The notes: a model not told the origin generated them from the sequence alone. Positions 45,019 through 55,078 are shown, counted from the first letter of the stretch. The stretch: DNA of 64,000 nt from Mesorhizobium waimense (GCF_003601975.1 NZ_QZWZ01000014.1:113921-177920), one strand, 5' to 3'. Numbers and translations: made by a program.

Positions 45019-45113
45019 GCCACCCTCGGAAATTAGACCGGGCCTGAACGTCCGACAAAGCTTGCGAATGCGGCCGCTTCGGCCTAAGTCACCGGCGATC
45101 CCCGGAGACATTT

Positions 45114-45608
45114 ATGGCTGGCACATCCCAACACGGCAAAGCGTTCATCCGCCCGAAGAAGAAGGCCCACCTTCTCGTCATCGAGGCGCGGTTCCATGAC
45201 GAGCTTGCCGACGCGCTGCTCGAAGGCGCGACAAGCGCGCTGGACGAAGCCGGCGCGACCTATGATGTCGTCACCGTTCCAGGCTCGCTGGAGATTCCGG
45301 CCGTGATCACCTTCGCCCTCGACGGTGCTGCCGGCGGCGGGACCGGCTATGACGGTTTTGTCGCGCTTGGCACCATCATTCGTGGCGATACCTATCATTT
45401 CGACATCGTCGCCAATGAATCCAGCCGTGCGCTGATGGACATGTCGGTCCAGGATTCGGTCTGCATCGGCAACGGCATCCTGACCACCGAGAACGACGCG
45501 CAGGCCTGGACCCGCGCCAAACGTTCGGAAGGCGACAAGGGCGGCTTTGCCGCGCGCGCGGCGCTTACTATGATCGCTCTCAAAGAGCAGCTGGGAGCGC
45601 AATCGTGA
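45114..45608 (+). CDS. ribH: 6,7-dimethyl-8-ribityllumazine synthase
   Basis: Joins the pyrimidine and dihydroxybutanone phosphate to lumazine. 164 residues with VTVPGSLEIPAVITFAL, GTIIRGDTYHFDIVANES and ARAALTMIALKEQ, the active-site loops of RibH. It sits 95 bp after ribE and overlaps nusB by 4 bp (GTGA). Confidence 0.96.
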   Translation: MAGTSQHGKAFIRPKKKAHLLVIEARFHDELADALLEGATSALDEAGATYDVVTVPGSLEIPAVITFALDGAAGGGTGYDGFVALGTIIRGDTYHFDIVANESSRALMDMSVQDSVCIGNGILTTENDAQAWTRAKRSEGDKGGFAARAALTMIALKEQLGAQS

Positions 45609-46105
45609 GCGAACCCGCTTCGCCCGGCCAGCCCGCGATACGCCACGCCAACAAGCGTGGCGCCGCCCGTCTTGCCGCCGTGCAGGCGCTCTACCAGATG
45701 GACGTGGCCGGCAGCGGCATCTTCGAGATCACGGCGGAGTATGAGGCGTTCAGGCTCGGCAAGGAAGTCGACGGCGCGCTCTATCGCGAAGCCGACGCGC
45801 AGTGGTTCCGCGCCATCCTCACCGGCGTCGTCGAGAACCAGAAGACCATCGATCCGATCATCCGCCAGGCGCTGACCGACGACTGGCCACTGTCGAGGCT
45901 GGATTCGACGCTGCGCGCCATTCTGCGCGCCGGCGTCTATGAATTGATGAAGCGCGACGACGTGCCGGTCGCCGTCATCGTTTCGGAATATGTCGACATC
46001 GCCAAGGCCTTCTACGAGGAAGACGAGCCAAAGCTCACCAACGCCGTGCTCGATCGCGTGTCACGCCGGGTGCGCGGCGAGGGGCGCGGCAAGGACGCTT
46101 CATGA
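45605..46105 (+). CDS. nusB: transcription antitermination factor NusB
   Basis: 166 residues of the all-helical NusB fold: KRGAARLAAVQALYQMDVAG at the start and DSTLRAILRAGVYELMKRDDVPVAVIVSEYVDIAKAFYEEDEPKLTNAVLDRV late. It joins the NusE/boxA complex that supports rRNA transcription. Starts at GTG in the 4-bp overlap with ribH and ends in a 4-bp ATGA overlap with the MFS gene. Confidence 0.97.
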   Translation: MSEPASPGQPAIRHANKRGAARLAAVQALYQMDVAGSGIFEITAEYEAFRLGKEVDGALYREADAQWFRAILTGVVENQKTIDPIIRQALTDDWPLSRLDSTLRAILRAGVYELMKRDDVPVAVIVSEYVDIAKAFYEEDEPKLTNAVLDRVSRRVRGEGRGKDAS

Positions 46106-47322
46106 CGGCCGCGACTGTCGTCGCCGAGGCCGGCAGGGAAGCACGCCGCACGGCATTCATCCTTGCCGCCGCGCAGGCGATCATCGGTTCGGCCGCCCCC
46201 ATCGCCATTTCCGTGGGCGGGCTGGCCGGCCAATACCTACTGGCCGCCGACAAGTCGCTGGCGACGGCGCCGATCACCGGCTTCAATGTCGGTGTAGCGC
46301 TCGGCGCACTGCCGGCTGCCGCCATCATTCGTAGCCTCGGCCAGCGCGTTGGTTTCATGACCGGCACCATCGTCACCGCACTCGGCGGGCTGGTCGCTAC
46401 GCTGGCGCTCTTCCATCCGAACTTCTGGCTGTTCGCTTTCGGCCTCTTGGTGCTCGGGATCGGCGGCGCGTTCGTCCAGCAGTTCCGCTTCGCCGCCGCC
46501 GACAATGCGCCGCCCGAGTTCAAGGCGCGCGCCATTTCCTTCGTGCTGGCGGGGGGCGTCGTCACCGCAATACTCGGGCCGCAGATCGTCATCTTCACCC
46601 GCGAATTGTTCGCGCCGGTGATGTTTGCCGGCTCCTTCGCCTCCATCCTTGTGCTGGCCGCTGTCGGCGCCATTATCCTCTCGTTCCTGCGCATCCCGTC
46701 TCGGGCTGCCGGCAAGACCGAGATCGCCGACAGCGATGCGCGGCCGCTCTCCGAGATTGTCACCCGGCCGCGTTTCGTCGCGGCGCTCTTCTGCGCCGTC
46801 GGCAGCTACGCGCTGATGAGTTTCGTAATGACCGGCGCGCCGCTCGCCATGGTTGGCTGCGGCCTGTCGACCGACGATGCGATGCTCGGCATTTCCTGGC
46901 ATGTCATGGCGATGTTCGCGCCGAGTTTCTTCACCGGTTCGCTGATCCACCGCTTCGGCGCCGAACGCATCGTCACTGCTGGCCTGATCCTGCTCGTCGC
47001 TTGCGCCGTGGTGGCTCTGTCGGGTCTGGCGCTATGGCAGTTCTGGACGGCGCTGATCCTGCTCGGCCTCGGCTGGAATTTCGGCTTCATCGGCGCCACA
47101 GCCATGGTCGCCGACAGCTACCGGCCATCGGAAAAGGGCAAGGTACAGGGCTTTCACGACTTCGTCCTGTTCGGCTCCGTCGCCTTCGCCTCGCTGATGT
47201 CGGGCGCCGTCTACAACGCCTGGGGCTGGGAGATGCTGAACTGGATCGTCTTCCCGGTTACCGCGCTCTGCTTCGTGGCGCTGGGCGCACTGAAGATGAC
47301 GGGCTTGCGCCCGGCCACCTGA
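46102..47322 (+). CDS. MFS transporter coupled to nusB
   Basis: 406 residues with 12 hydrophobic helices. Motif-A-like loop RSLGQRVGFMTG in the first half and HRFGAERIVTAGL in the second. The start overlaps nusB by 4 bp, so it belongs to the nrdR-rib-nusB operon. A riboflavin or nucleoside carrier is one possibility from context, but no known flavin transporter signature is visible. The substrate is unknown. Confidence 0.9.
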   Translation: MTAATVVAEAGREARRTAFILAAAQAIIGSAAPIAISVGGLAGQYLLAADKSLATAPITGFNVGVALGALPAAAIIRSLGQRVGFMTGTIVTALGGLVATLALFHPNFWLFAFGLLVLGIGGAFVQQFRFAAADNAPPEFKARAISFVLAGGVVTAILGPQIVIFTRELFAPVMFAGSFASILVLAAVGAIILSFLRIPSRAAGKTEIADSDARPLSEIVTRPRFVAALFCAVGSYALMSFVMTGAPLAMVGCGLSTDDAMLGISWHVMAMFAPSFFTGSLIHRFGAERIVTAGLILLVACAVVALSGLALWQFWTALILLGLGWNFGFIGATAMVADSYRPSEKGKVQGFHDFVLFGSVAFASLMSGAVYNAWGWEMLNWIVFPVTALCFVALGALKMTGLRPAT

Positions 47323-47479
47323 CACGACCTTGTCTGGATGGGCGGCGCCGGATTGGGCCAGCCCGCACAAAATTATTGCGTGCATCCCATTTGTTATGAA
47401 ACCGTGTGCCCCGACGGGGCGTTGAAGCCATGCTCATATGCGGCAACCGTAATTCGGTTCACAGCAAGGGATTCCCATC

Positions 47480-48391
47480 ATGTTTTCAATCAAGCTTCTG
47501 GCCGGCGCCGCGCTTGCGCTCGGTATTTCCGCGGCGTCGGCAAATGCCCAGGTGGTCGTCTCCTCGAAGATCGACACCGAGGGCGGCGTGCTCGGCAACA
47601 TCATCCAGCTGGTGCTGAACGCCAACAACATCAAGACCACCGACCGCATTCAACTTGGCGGTACGCCGGTGGTGCGCAAGGCGATCATCGCTGGTGAGAT
47701 CGACATCTATCCGGAATATACCGGCAACGCCGCCTTCTTCTTCGAGAAGGCTGATGATCCGGTGTGGAAGGATGCCGCCAAGGCTTACGAGACTGCCAAG
47801 AAGCTTGACTACGACGCCAACAAGATCGTCTGGCTGTCGCCGTCGCCGGCAAACAACACCTGGGCGATCGCGCTGCGCAAGGAGGTCGCCGACGAAAACA
47901 AGCTGGCGACGCTCTCCGACTTCGGCAAATACGTTGCCGGCGGCGGCAAGGTGGTGCTCGCGGCCTCAGCCGAGTTCGTCAATTCGGCGGCGGCCCTGCC
48001 GGCCTTCCAGACCACCTACGGCTTCACGCTGAAACCCGACCAGCTGATCACTCTGTCAGGCGGCGACACTGCCGCGACCATTGCTGCGGCCGCCAACCAG
48101 ACCAATGGCGCCAACGCCGCCATGGTCTACGGTACGGATGGCGGCATCGCGCCGTCCGGTCTTGTCGTGCTCGACGACGACAAGCGGGTGCAGCCGGTCT
48201 ACCAGCCGGCGCCGATCATCCGCGAGGCAGTGCTGAAGGAACATCCCGAGATCGAGACGCTGCTAAAGCCGGTCATCGCCAAGCTCGACCTCGTCACTCT
48301 GCAGGAATTGAACGGTCGCGTGCAGGTCGGCGGCGAGCCGGTCAAGGGCGTCGCCGAGGACTTTTTGAAGAAGAACAGCTTCCTCAAGTGA
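47480..48391 (+). CDS. osmF: glycine betaine-type ABC substrate-binding protein
   Basis: 303 residues with a signal peptide (MFSIKLLAGAALALGISAASANA). The body is the OpuAC/OsmF type: VVVSSKIDTEGGVLGNIIQLVLN and EIDIYPEYTGNAAFF, ligand-binding hints typical of YehZ. It begins a four-gene operon (osmF, yehY, yehX, yehW order) with sizes close to the E. coli proteins. The ligand is probably a quaternary ammonium compound, inferred. Confidence 0.9.
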   Translation: MFSIKLLAGAALALGISAASANAQVVVSSKIDTEGGVLGNIIQLVLNANNIKTTDRIQLGGTPVVRKAIIAGEIDIYPEYTGNAAFFFEKADDPVWKDAAKAYETAKKLDYDANKIVWLSPSPANNTWAIALRKEVADENKLATLSDFGKYVAGGGKVVLAASAEFVNSAAALPAFQTTYGFTLKPDQLITLSGGDTAATIAAAANQTNGANAAMVYGTDGGIAPSGLVVLDDDKRVQPVYQPAPIIREAVLKEHPEIETLLKPVIAKLDLVTLQELNGRVQVGGEPVKGVAEDFLKKNSFLK

Positions 48392-48434
48392 GGCGATTGC
48401 GGCGCGCCCAATCGGCGGCGCGCCGCATCGACTG

Positions 48435-49610
48435 ATGGGAGAGGGCGTGCGCATCCGCTTCGACAAGCTCGGCGTGGTCATCGCCGCGATAGCAGCCTAT
48501 GCGGCGTTCCTTGCCCCGTTCGCCACCTTCCGCGCCAACCGCATCGTGCCCGGCGAGGCGCGCTCGATCCTGGAAGCGCTGCCGACAACGGCGGGTCCGA
48601 TACTACTGGCAATCCTCGTCGCCGGCGCGCTCATTGCCTTGCTGAAAACACCGCTCGTGCTGCGTCTCGGCGCCAGCGTGGTGGCGCTCGCGGCGCTCGC
48701 CATCCTGATCGGAGTCGCCGGCAGCTTCCTGACGCCGGTGGGCAACACCTTCGCCCGCGTTTCGCCGGCCTCCGGTTTCTGGCTGTTGATCTTCGCCTTC
48801 ACGCTTCTGCTTGCCGACGTGCTGACAAGGCTGAACCCGTCGCCCTGGGCGCGGGTCGGCGTGCTCGTCGTCGCGGCTGTTGCCATCGGCCTGCTGTTGA
48901 TATCAGGGCAATGGAACAGCCTGTCGATCCTCAAGGAATACGCCAACCGCGCCGACAGCTTTTGGGCCGAAGGCTCCAAACACATCACGCTCGCACTCGG
49001 CTCGCTGGCCGTGGCGGCGGTCGTCGGCCTGCCGCTCGGCATTCTTTGCCACCGCGTCGAGAAGCTGCGGGCAGGGGTGCTCAATGTGCTCAACATCATC
49101 CAGACCATCCCCTCGATCGCGCTGTTCGGCCTGCTGATCGCGCCGCTCGGCTGGGTCGCCACCCATGTGCCGGGCGCGGCCGAACTCGGCATTCGCGGCA
49201 TCGGCACCGCCCCCGCCTTTGTCGCGCTGTTCCTCTATTCGCTGCTGCCGGTGGTCGCCAACACCGTGGTCGGCCTTGCCGGTGTGCCGCGTGCCGCCAA
49301 CGATGCCGCGCGCGGCATGGGCATGACCGACCGCCAGCGCCTGTTCGGCGTCGAGTTTCCACTGGCCTTTCCGGTCATCCTCACCGGCATCCGCATCGTG
49401 CTGGTCCAGAACATCGGCCTTGCCACCATCGCCGCGCTGATCGGCGGCGGCGGTTTTGGCGTGTTCGTGTTCCAGGGTGTCGGCCAGACGGCGATGGATC
49501 TGGTGCTGCTTGGCGCCGTGCCAACGGTGGCATTGGCCTTTGTCGCGGCCATCATCCTCGACGCAGTGATCGAAATGACCGCCACCAAGCGCAGGGTTGA
49601 AACGGCATGA
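48435..49610 (+). CDS. yehY: ABC permease, YehY type
   Basis: 391 residues. A long N-terminal part with five helices is followed by the usual binding-protein-dependent permease domain (HITLALGSLAVAAVVGLPLGILCHRV, RAANDAARGMGMTDRQRLFGVEFPLAFPVILTGIRI with the EAA loop). The length is that of E. coli YehY. It overlaps the ATPase gene by 4 bp. Confidence 0.9.
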   Translation: MGEGVRIRFDKLGVVIAAIAAYAAFLAPFATFRANRIVPGEARSILEALPTTAGPILLAILVAGALIALLKTPLVLRLGASVVALAALAILIGVAGSFLTPVGNTFARVSPASGFWLLIFAFTLLLADVLTRLNPSPWARVGVLVVAAVAIGLLLISGQWNSLSILKEYANRADSFWAEGSKHITLALGSLAVAAVVGLPLGILCHRVEKLRAGVLNVLNIIQTIPSIALFGLLIAPLGWVATHVPGAAELGIRGIGTAPAFVALFLYSLLPVVANTVVGLAGVPRAANDAARGMGMTDRQRLFGVEFPLAFPVILTGIRIVLVQNIGLATIAALIGGGGFGVFVFQGVGQTAMDLVLLGAVPTVALAFVAAIILDAVIEMTATKRRVETA

Positions 49611-50545
49611 TCGAGATCGAAGGCATTACCAAGCGCTATGAGGAAACGACTGTCGTCGACGACGTCTCGATGGTGATCGAGCCGCGCACGCTTTGCGTCA
49701 TCGTCGGCACGTCGGGCTCCGGCAAGACGACGCTGTTACGCATGATCAACCGGCTGGTTGAGCCGACCGCCGGCGTCATCAGGCTCGACGGCAACGACAA
49801 CCGTTCGCTGCCCGGTTACGAACTGCGCCGCAGCATCGGCTATGCCATCCAGGGCCACGGCCTGTTTCCGCACCGCACCGTGGCGCAGAACATCGCGACC
49901 GTGCCGGTGTTGCTCGGCTGGGACAAGGCACGCATCAAGGCGCGCGTCGACGAGTTGATGACGCTCTACCAGCTTGATCCCGATGCTTACGGGCCGCGCT
50001 ATCCGCACGAACTCTCCGGCGGCCAGCAGCAGCGCGTCGGCGTTGCCCGCGCGCTCGCCGCCGAGCCCAACGTGCTGCTGATGGACGAGCCGTTCGGCGC
50101 GCTCGACCCGATCATCCGCAACAAGGCGCAGGAGGATCTGCTGGCGATCCAGAAGCGTTTCGGCACCACCATCATCCTCGTCACCCATGACATGGAAGAG
50201 GCCGTGCATATGGGTGACAAGATCGCCGTCATGGATGCCGGCAAGCTGGTGCAATACGCAAAGCCCGCCGAGATCCTGGCGAAACCGGCCAGCGCCTTCG
50301 TCGAGACTCTGGTCGGCGCCAGCGAAAAACCGTTCCGGTTGCTGTCGCTCGGCCGCGTGCGCGACGCGGTGGAGAAGGGGACCGCCGAAGGCGAAGCGAT
50401 CCCCGGTGACGCCAGCCAGCGCGACGCGCTAGCTGAGCTGCTCTGGTCCGGCCGCCCGGCGCTGCCGGTGAAGGGCGAAGACGGCAAGCCGCTCGGCCGC
50501 GTCACTGTGGACGGGCTGGTCAAGCGCGCGGCGAGGCCGGCATGA
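49607..50545 (+). CDS. yehX: ABC transporter ATPase, YehX type
   Basis: 312 residues. Walker A is GTSGSGKTTLLRM, the signature LSGGQQQRVGVARAL, Walker B VLLMDEPFGALD and the H-loop VTHDMEEAV. After the ATPase domain there is a short C-terminal segment resembling a reduced CBS-like tail. It couples to the two permeases of the same operon. The ATG overlaps yehY. Confidence 0.95.
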   Translation: MIEIEGITKRYEETTVVDDVSMVIEPRTLCVIVGTSGSGKTTLLRMINRLVEPTAGVIRLDGNDNRSLPGYELRRSIGYAIQGHGLFPHRTVAQNIATVPVLLGWDKARIKARVDELMTLYQLDPDAYGPRYPHELSGGQQQRVGVARALAAEPNVLLMDEPFGALDPIIRNKAQEDLLAIQKRFGTTIILVTHDMEEAVHMGDKIAVMDAGKLVQYAKPAEILAKPASAFVETLVGASEKPFRLLSLGRVRDAVEKGTAEGEAIPGDASQRDALAELLWSGRPALPVKGEDGKPLGRVTVDGLVKRAARPA

Positions 50546-51291
50546 AAGCCTGGCTGCCCTCGCTGCTCAGGCTTTTGCTGGTGGTGCTGCTCGTCGCCTT
50601 CGTCACCAATCCCGGCTGGTTCGAGCCGCTCCTAAAGCCGCTGACTGAGAACGGCGCGCCGGCGATCTACAATCAGGGCAGCCTGCTGACGTTGACGCTC
50701 CTGCATCTGAGGACCGTGCTGATCGCCACGGTGGCAGCAACCCTGGTCGCCGTGGCGCTCGCCATCCTTGTCACAAGGCCGGCCGGCGCCGAGTTCCTGC
50801 CGCTGTCGCGCAGCTTGGTCAATATCGGCCAGACCTTTCCGCCGGTGGCGGTGCTGGCGCTGGCCGTGCCTGCCGTCGGCTTCGGCGAGAAGCCGACGCT
50901 GATCGCGCTGTTTCTCTATGGCCTTTTGCCGATCTTCGAGAACGCGCTGACTGGTCTCACGACGCTGCCTGCCAACGTCATTGAAGCAGCGCGCGGCGCC
51001 GGCATGACCGGCTGGCAAAGGCTCACCAAGGTCGAGCTGCCGCTGAGTGCCCCGATCATCCTCGGCGGCATAAGGCTTTCCGTGGTCATCAGCCTCGCCA
51101 CCGCGACCATCGGCTCGACCGTGGCGGCGAAGACGCTGGGCGAGGTGATCATTGCCGGCCTGCTGTCGAACAACCTCGCCTTCGTCCTGCAAGGCGGCCT
51201 GATCGTCGCGGCCCTTGCGGTACTGATCTATGACGGGCTGTCGGCCATCGAGCGCTATACGGCACGCCGCATGGGGCGGGAAACGGAGTAG
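50542..51291 (+). CDS. yehW: ABC permease, YehW type
   Basis: 249 residues with about six helices and the EAA loop NVIEAARGAGMTGWQRLTKVELPLSAPIILGGIRL. The length fits YehW. It closes the osmF-like operon, with a 4-bp overlap with the ATPase gene. No terminator with a T-run was seen after it. Confidence 0.92.
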   Translation: MKAWLPSLLRLLLVVLLVAFVTNPGWFEPLLKPLTENGAPAIYNQGSLLTLTLLHLRTVLIATVAATLVAVALAILVTRPAGAEFLPLSRSLVNIGQTFPPVAVLALAVPAVGFGEKPTLIALFLYGLLPIFENALTGLTTLPANVIEAARGAGMTGWQRLTKVELPLSAPIILGGIRLSVVISLATATIGSTVAAKTLGEVIIAGLLSNNLAFVLQGGLIVAALAVLIYDGLSAIERYTARRMGRETE

Positions 51292-51578
51292 CGCCGCCCG
51301 AGATGACGGTTCGGCGTCGTACCGATAGTGATCTCAGCCGACCTTGTTCCGCTACGTCATTTCAATCGATCTAAAAGGAAGGCGGAGCAGGAAGCTGCGT
51401 CGCCGTCTGCGCCTTTTGGCCGAAAGCCGGGCAAAAACCGAACAATATCTTGACGTTCCGAGCCCTGTTTCGCATACACCGCTGCGAAGGGACGGAATCC
51501 GCCTGGCGGAATGCCGCTCCCCGTCTCAACGGCCCAGGGAGGGGTTCTTTTGGGCCATCAATCGAGGAAAATCCGGCA

Positions 51579-53720
51579 ATGACCATCATTTCCGCCGTCA
51601 TCGCCTGCGGCCTGCTTTCAGTCCTTTACGCAATCTGGGCGACCCGATCGGTCCTCGCGTCCGATCAGGGCAATGCACGCATGCAGGAAATCTCCGCGGC
51701 CATCCGCGAAGGTGCGCAGGCCTATCTGGCGCGCCAGTACACCACCATCGCCGTCGTCGGCGTCGTCGTCCTGCTGCTTGCATGGTGGCTGCTGTCGATC
51801 ACCGCCGCGATCGGCTTCCTGATCGGTGCCGTGCTTTCCGGCGCCGCCGGCTTCATCGGCATGCACGTCTCGGTGCGCGCCAATGTGCGCACCGCGCAGG
51901 CGGCCTCCAACAGCCTCGCCGCCGGTCTCGACATCGCCTTCAAATCGGGCGCCATCACCGGCATGCTGGTCGCGGGCCTGGCGCTGCTCGGCGTCTCGAT
52001 CTACTACCTCATCCTGACCCATTTCATGGGCCTTCAGCCCAATGACCGCATCGTCATCGACTCGCTGGTTTCGCTCGGCTTCGGCGCCTCGCTGATCTCG
52101 ATCTTCGCCCGTCTCGGCGGCGGCATCTTCACCAAGGGCGCAGACGTCGGCGGCGATCTCGTCGGCAAGGTCGAAGCCGGTATCCCCGAAGACGATCCGC
52201 GCAACCCGGCCACTATCGCCGACAATGTCGGCGACAATGTCGGCGACTGCGCCGGCATGGCCGCCGACCTGTTCGAGACCTATGCGGTGACCGTCGTTGC
52301 CACCATGGTTCTCGCCGCCATCTTCTTCGGCGGCACTCCCGTTCTCGGCGCCGCCATGCTCTATCCGCTGGCCATCTGCGGCGCCTGCATCCTGACCTCG
52401 ATCGTCGGCACCTTCTTCGTCAAGCTCGGCTCCAACGGCTCGATCATGGGCGCCCTCTACAAGGGCCTGATCGTCACTGGTCTGCTGTCGATCGTCGGCC
52501 TCGGCGTCGCCACTTCGGCAACCCTCGGCTGGGGCGAGATCGGCACCGTTGCCGGCATGGCTATCACCGGCAAGAACCTGTTCATCTGCGGCCTGATCGG
52601 GCTTCTGGTGACCGGCCTCATTGTAGTGATCACCGAATACTACACCGGCACCAACAAGCGCCCGGTCAACTCCATCGCCCAGGCTTCGGTGACCGGCCAT
52701 GGTACCAACGTCATCCAGGGCCTCGCGGTATCGCTGGAATCGACAGCACTTCCGGCGATCGTCATCGTCGGCGGCATCATCTCCACCTACCAGCTCGCCG
52801 GCCTCTTCGGCACGGCGATCGCGGTCACCACCATGCTCGGCATTGCCGGAATGATCGTCGCGCTCGACGCCTTTGGCCCGGTCACCGACAATGCCGGCGG
52901 CATTGCCGAAATGGCTGGCCTGCCCAAGGAGGTGCGCCACTCGACCGACGCCCTCGACGCAGTCGGCAACACCACCAAGGCGGTGACCAAGGGCTACGCC
53001 ATCGGTTCGGCCGGCCTTGGCGCGCTTGTGCTGTTTGCGGCCTACTCGAACGACCTGAAGTTCTTTGCCGCCAATGGCGACAAATATCCTTACTTCCAGG
53101 GCATGGGCGAAATCTCCTTCGATCTCTCCAACCCTTACGTCGTCGCCGGCCTGATCTTCGGCGGCCTGATCCCGTATCTGTTCGGCGGCATCGCCATGAC
53201 GGCCGTCGGCCGCGCGGCGGGCGCCATCGTCGAGGAGGTGCGCAAGCAGTTCCGCGAGGACCCGGGCATCATGGCCGGAACGTCGAAGCCGAACTATGCG
53301 CGCGCGGTCGACCTGCTGACCAAGGCGGCGATTCGGGAAATGATCATCCCCTCGCTGCTGCCGGTGCTGGCGCCGCTCGTCGTCTATTTCGGCGTGCTGC
53401 TGATCTCGGGTTCGAAGGCGTCGGCCTTTGCAGCGCTCGGCGCCTCGCTGCTCGGCGTCATCGTCAACGGCCTGTTTGTCGCCATCTCGATGACCTCGGG
53501 CGGCGGCGCCTGGGACAACGCGAAAAAATCGTTCGAGGACGGTTTTGTCGACAAGGACGGCGTCAAGCACCTCAAGGGCTCCGAGGCGCACAAGGCCTCG
53601 GTCACCGGCGACACCGTCGGCGATCCCTACAAGGACACCGCCGGCCCGGCGGTCAACCCGGCGATCAAGATCACCAACATCGTTGCGCTCCTGCTGCTGG
53701 CCGTGCTCGCGCACGGCTGA
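51579..53720 (+). CDS. hppA: membrane-bound proton-pumping pyrophosphatase
   Basis: Hydrolyses pyrophosphate to pump protons (or Na+) across the membrane. 713 residues, about 16 helices. The substrate site reads GADVGGDLVGKVEAGIPEDDPRNPATIADNVGDN (in parts GADVGGDLVGKVE and DDPRNPATIADNVGDNVGD). The sequence GNTTKAVTKGYAIGSA has Lys rather than Ala, the mark of the potassium-independent class. The ATG at 51579 follows GAGGAAAA; the upstream frame from 51450 is unconserved. A terminator follows. Confidence 0.95.
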   Translation: MTIISAVIACGLLSVLYAIWATRSVLASDQGNARMQEISAAIREGAQAYLARQYTTIAVVGVVVLLLAWWLLSITAAIGFLIGAVLSGAAGFIGMHVSVRANVRTAQAASNSLAAGLDIAFKSGAITGMLVAGLALLGVSIYYLILTHFMGLQPNDRIVIDSLVSLGFGASLISIFARLGGGIFTKGADVGGDLVGKVEAGIPEDDPRNPATIADNVGDNVGDCAGMAADLFETYAVTVVATMVLAAIFFGGTPVLGAAMLYPLAICGACILTSIVGTFFVKLGSNGSIMGALYKGLIVTGLLSIVGLGVATSATLGWGEIGTVAGMAITGKNLFICGLIGLLVTGLIVVITEYYTGTNKRPVNSIAQASVTGHGTNVIQGLAVSLESTALPAIVIVGGIISTYQLAGLFGTAIAVTTMLGIAGMIVALDAFGPVTDNAGGIAEMAGLPKEVRHSTDALDAVGNTTKAVTKGYAIGSAGLGALVLFAAYSNDLKFFAANGDKYPYFQGMGEISFDLSNPYVVAGLIFGGLIPYLFGGIAMTAVGRAAGAIVEEVRKQFREDPGIMAGTSKPNYARAVDLLTKAAIREMIIPSLLPVLAPLVVYFGVLLISGSKASAFAALGASLLGVIVNGLFVAISMTSGGGAWDNAKKSFEDGFVDKDGVKHLKGSEAHKASVTGDTVGDPYKDTAGPAVNPAIKITNIVALLLLAVLAHG

Positions 53721-53742
53721 GCACGGAGCCATCGCTCTAAAC

Positions 53743-53774
53743 AAAACCCGCGGGAGCGATCCCGCGGGTTTTTT
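53743..53774 (+). terminator. terminator after hppA
   Basis: AAAACCCGCGGGA-GCGA-TCCCGCGGGTTTTTT, a strong symmetric stem with A- and T-tails. It would stop hppA transcription and could also act leftwards. Confidence 0.9.
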
Positions 53775-53803
53775 CTTGCGACGATCAGATGCTTCGTCAA
53801 AAC

Positions 53804-53835
53804 AAAAGCCCGCAGGATCGCTCCTACGGGCTTTT
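53804..53835 (-). terminator. second hairpin between hppA and bamE
   Basis: AAAAGCCCGCAGGA-TCGC-TCCTACGGGCTTTT, nearly perfect and symmetric in A/T tails. It suits termination of the minus-strand bamE transcript; it could work on either strand. Confidence 0.8.
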
Positions 53836-53904
53836 GGTCGCCTGAGATGTTGCTGCTTCAGAGAAGCAAAAAGGGAAAAGAAGGGTGCCGGAAAGGAATC
53901 AGCC

Positions 53905-54432
53905 TCAGGGCGTGCCGCCGCCGGGAATGCCGGGCGCCAGCTTGCTGGCGCCGTTGATGATCTGGCTGAGGAAATTCTGGTCCTTGCCGCCTGTCGGCGT
54001 GGTGCGCGAGATGAAGTCGAACATCCTGCCGTCCTTCAGGCCGTAATTGGCGATCTGGGTGACGCGCCCGTCGGCGCCGAAATAGACAGCCAGCACTTTC
54101 TGGTCGACGAGACGCGGCTTGTCGAAGGCGACGTAACGCTTGCGTGTCTGCGAGATGTAGTAGAAGGCCTCGTTGTCGAAGGTGGCCGTCGTCGACGGTG
54201 TGCCGAGCGCCAGCAGCACCTGTTCGCGGCTGGAACCGACCGGCACCGAGTCGATCGCCTGCTGGTCGATCACATAACCTTGCGTCAGCGTCTCGCTGGG
54301 ATTGAGATCACCGACCATCTTGGACGAATTGCAGGCGGAAAGCGCTGCAGCCGCCACCAGCAGCGAGACCATACCGGCGGACCTGGGCAGAGAAGACGAC
54401 TTGAATTTCAGCGCGCGCAACAACAACTCCAT
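53905..54432 (-). CDS. bamE: outer-membrane protein assembly factor BamE (lipoprotein)
   Basis: 175 residues. The signal ends in a lipobox LSAC (Cys about residue 34). The SmpA/OmlA domain follows: VGSSREQVLLALGTPSTTATFDNEAFYYISQTRKRY and VLAVYFGADGRVTQIANYGL, the known core. It helps the BamA complex insert barrel proteins. The ATG ending at 54432 (MELLLRALKFKSSS) was chosen; the longer frame upstream overlaps the divergent gene. Divergent from the next gene. Confidence 0.92.
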   Translation of the reverse strand: MELLLRALKFKSSSLPRSAGMVSLLVAAAALSACNSSKMVGDLNPSETLTQGYVIDQQAIDSVPVGSSREQVLLALGTPSTTATFDNEAFYYISQTRKRYVAFDKPRLVDQKVLAVYFGADGRVTQIANYGLKDGRMFDFISRTTPTGGKDQNFLSQIINGASKLAPGIPGGGTP

Positions 54433-54535
54433 TAGCTGGCCGCAACTTGCGCTGGGCGGCAAAACCGGTAAACCAGCTTGCCTGCCGATGCAACAAGGCC
54501 AATTCAAACAAACGGTCCCCAGGAGACCACCCTCA

Positions 54536-55078
54536 ATGTTCCAGCGCCTTTTTGGCCGCGAACGCCACGCCAACCGCGCCATCACCGAGGCGCTCTACGC
54601 ACAAATCGTGGCAGCGGCGCGGCAAACCATATTTTATTCCGACTGGAATGTGCCGGACACGCCGCTCGGCCGTTTCGAGATGTTGTCGCTGCACATGTTC
54701 CTGTTCCAGCACCGGCTGCGCGGCGAGAGCGGTGCCGCGACCGAGCTCGCGCAGGTGCTGATCGACGAGTTCTTCCTCGATGTCGAGCACTCGCTTAGGG
54801 AACTGGGCATAGGCGATGTCGGCGTGCCCAAGCGCATGAAGAAGCTGGCAAAAATGTTCTACGGCCGCACGGCCGCCTATGACGATGCGCTGGAGCGTGA
54901 CGACCGCGAGGCGCTGGCTAGCGCGCTCGCCCGCAATGTCAGGCCCGATGCCGGCGCCTGGCAGCAGGCGCCGCTGCTGGCAGCCTATGTCGCGGATGCT
55001 TCCAGGCAGCTCGCGGCGCAGCCGGCCGAATCGATCGCTTCCGGCACGGTGGTGTTTCCCGTGGCCAGGGCAGCTTGA
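54536..55078 (+). CDS. ubiquinol-cytochrome c chaperone (CBP3-like)
   Basis: 180 residues. The helical core LHMFLFQHRLRGESGAATELAQVLIDEFFLDVEHSLRELGIGDVGVPKRMKKLAKMFYGR matches the cytochrome bc1 assembly chaperone family (CBP3). It helps mount cytochrome b. AGGAG lies 13 bp before the ATG at 54536. Divergent from bamE and leading the block with DUF177, plsX and fabH. Confidence 0.9.
   Translation: MFQRLFGRERHANRAITEALYAQIVAAARQTIFYSDWNVPDTPLGRFEMLSLHMFLFQHRLRGESGAATELAQVLIDEFFLDVEHSLRELGIGDVGVPKRMKKLAKMFYGRTAAYDDALERDDREALASALARNVRPDAGAWQQAPLLAAYVADASRQLAAQPAESIASGTVVFPVARAA

Noticed and set aside
51618..53744. 708-codon minus-strand open frame
   Set aside because: Antisense shadow of hppA; no hydrophobic or domain structure.
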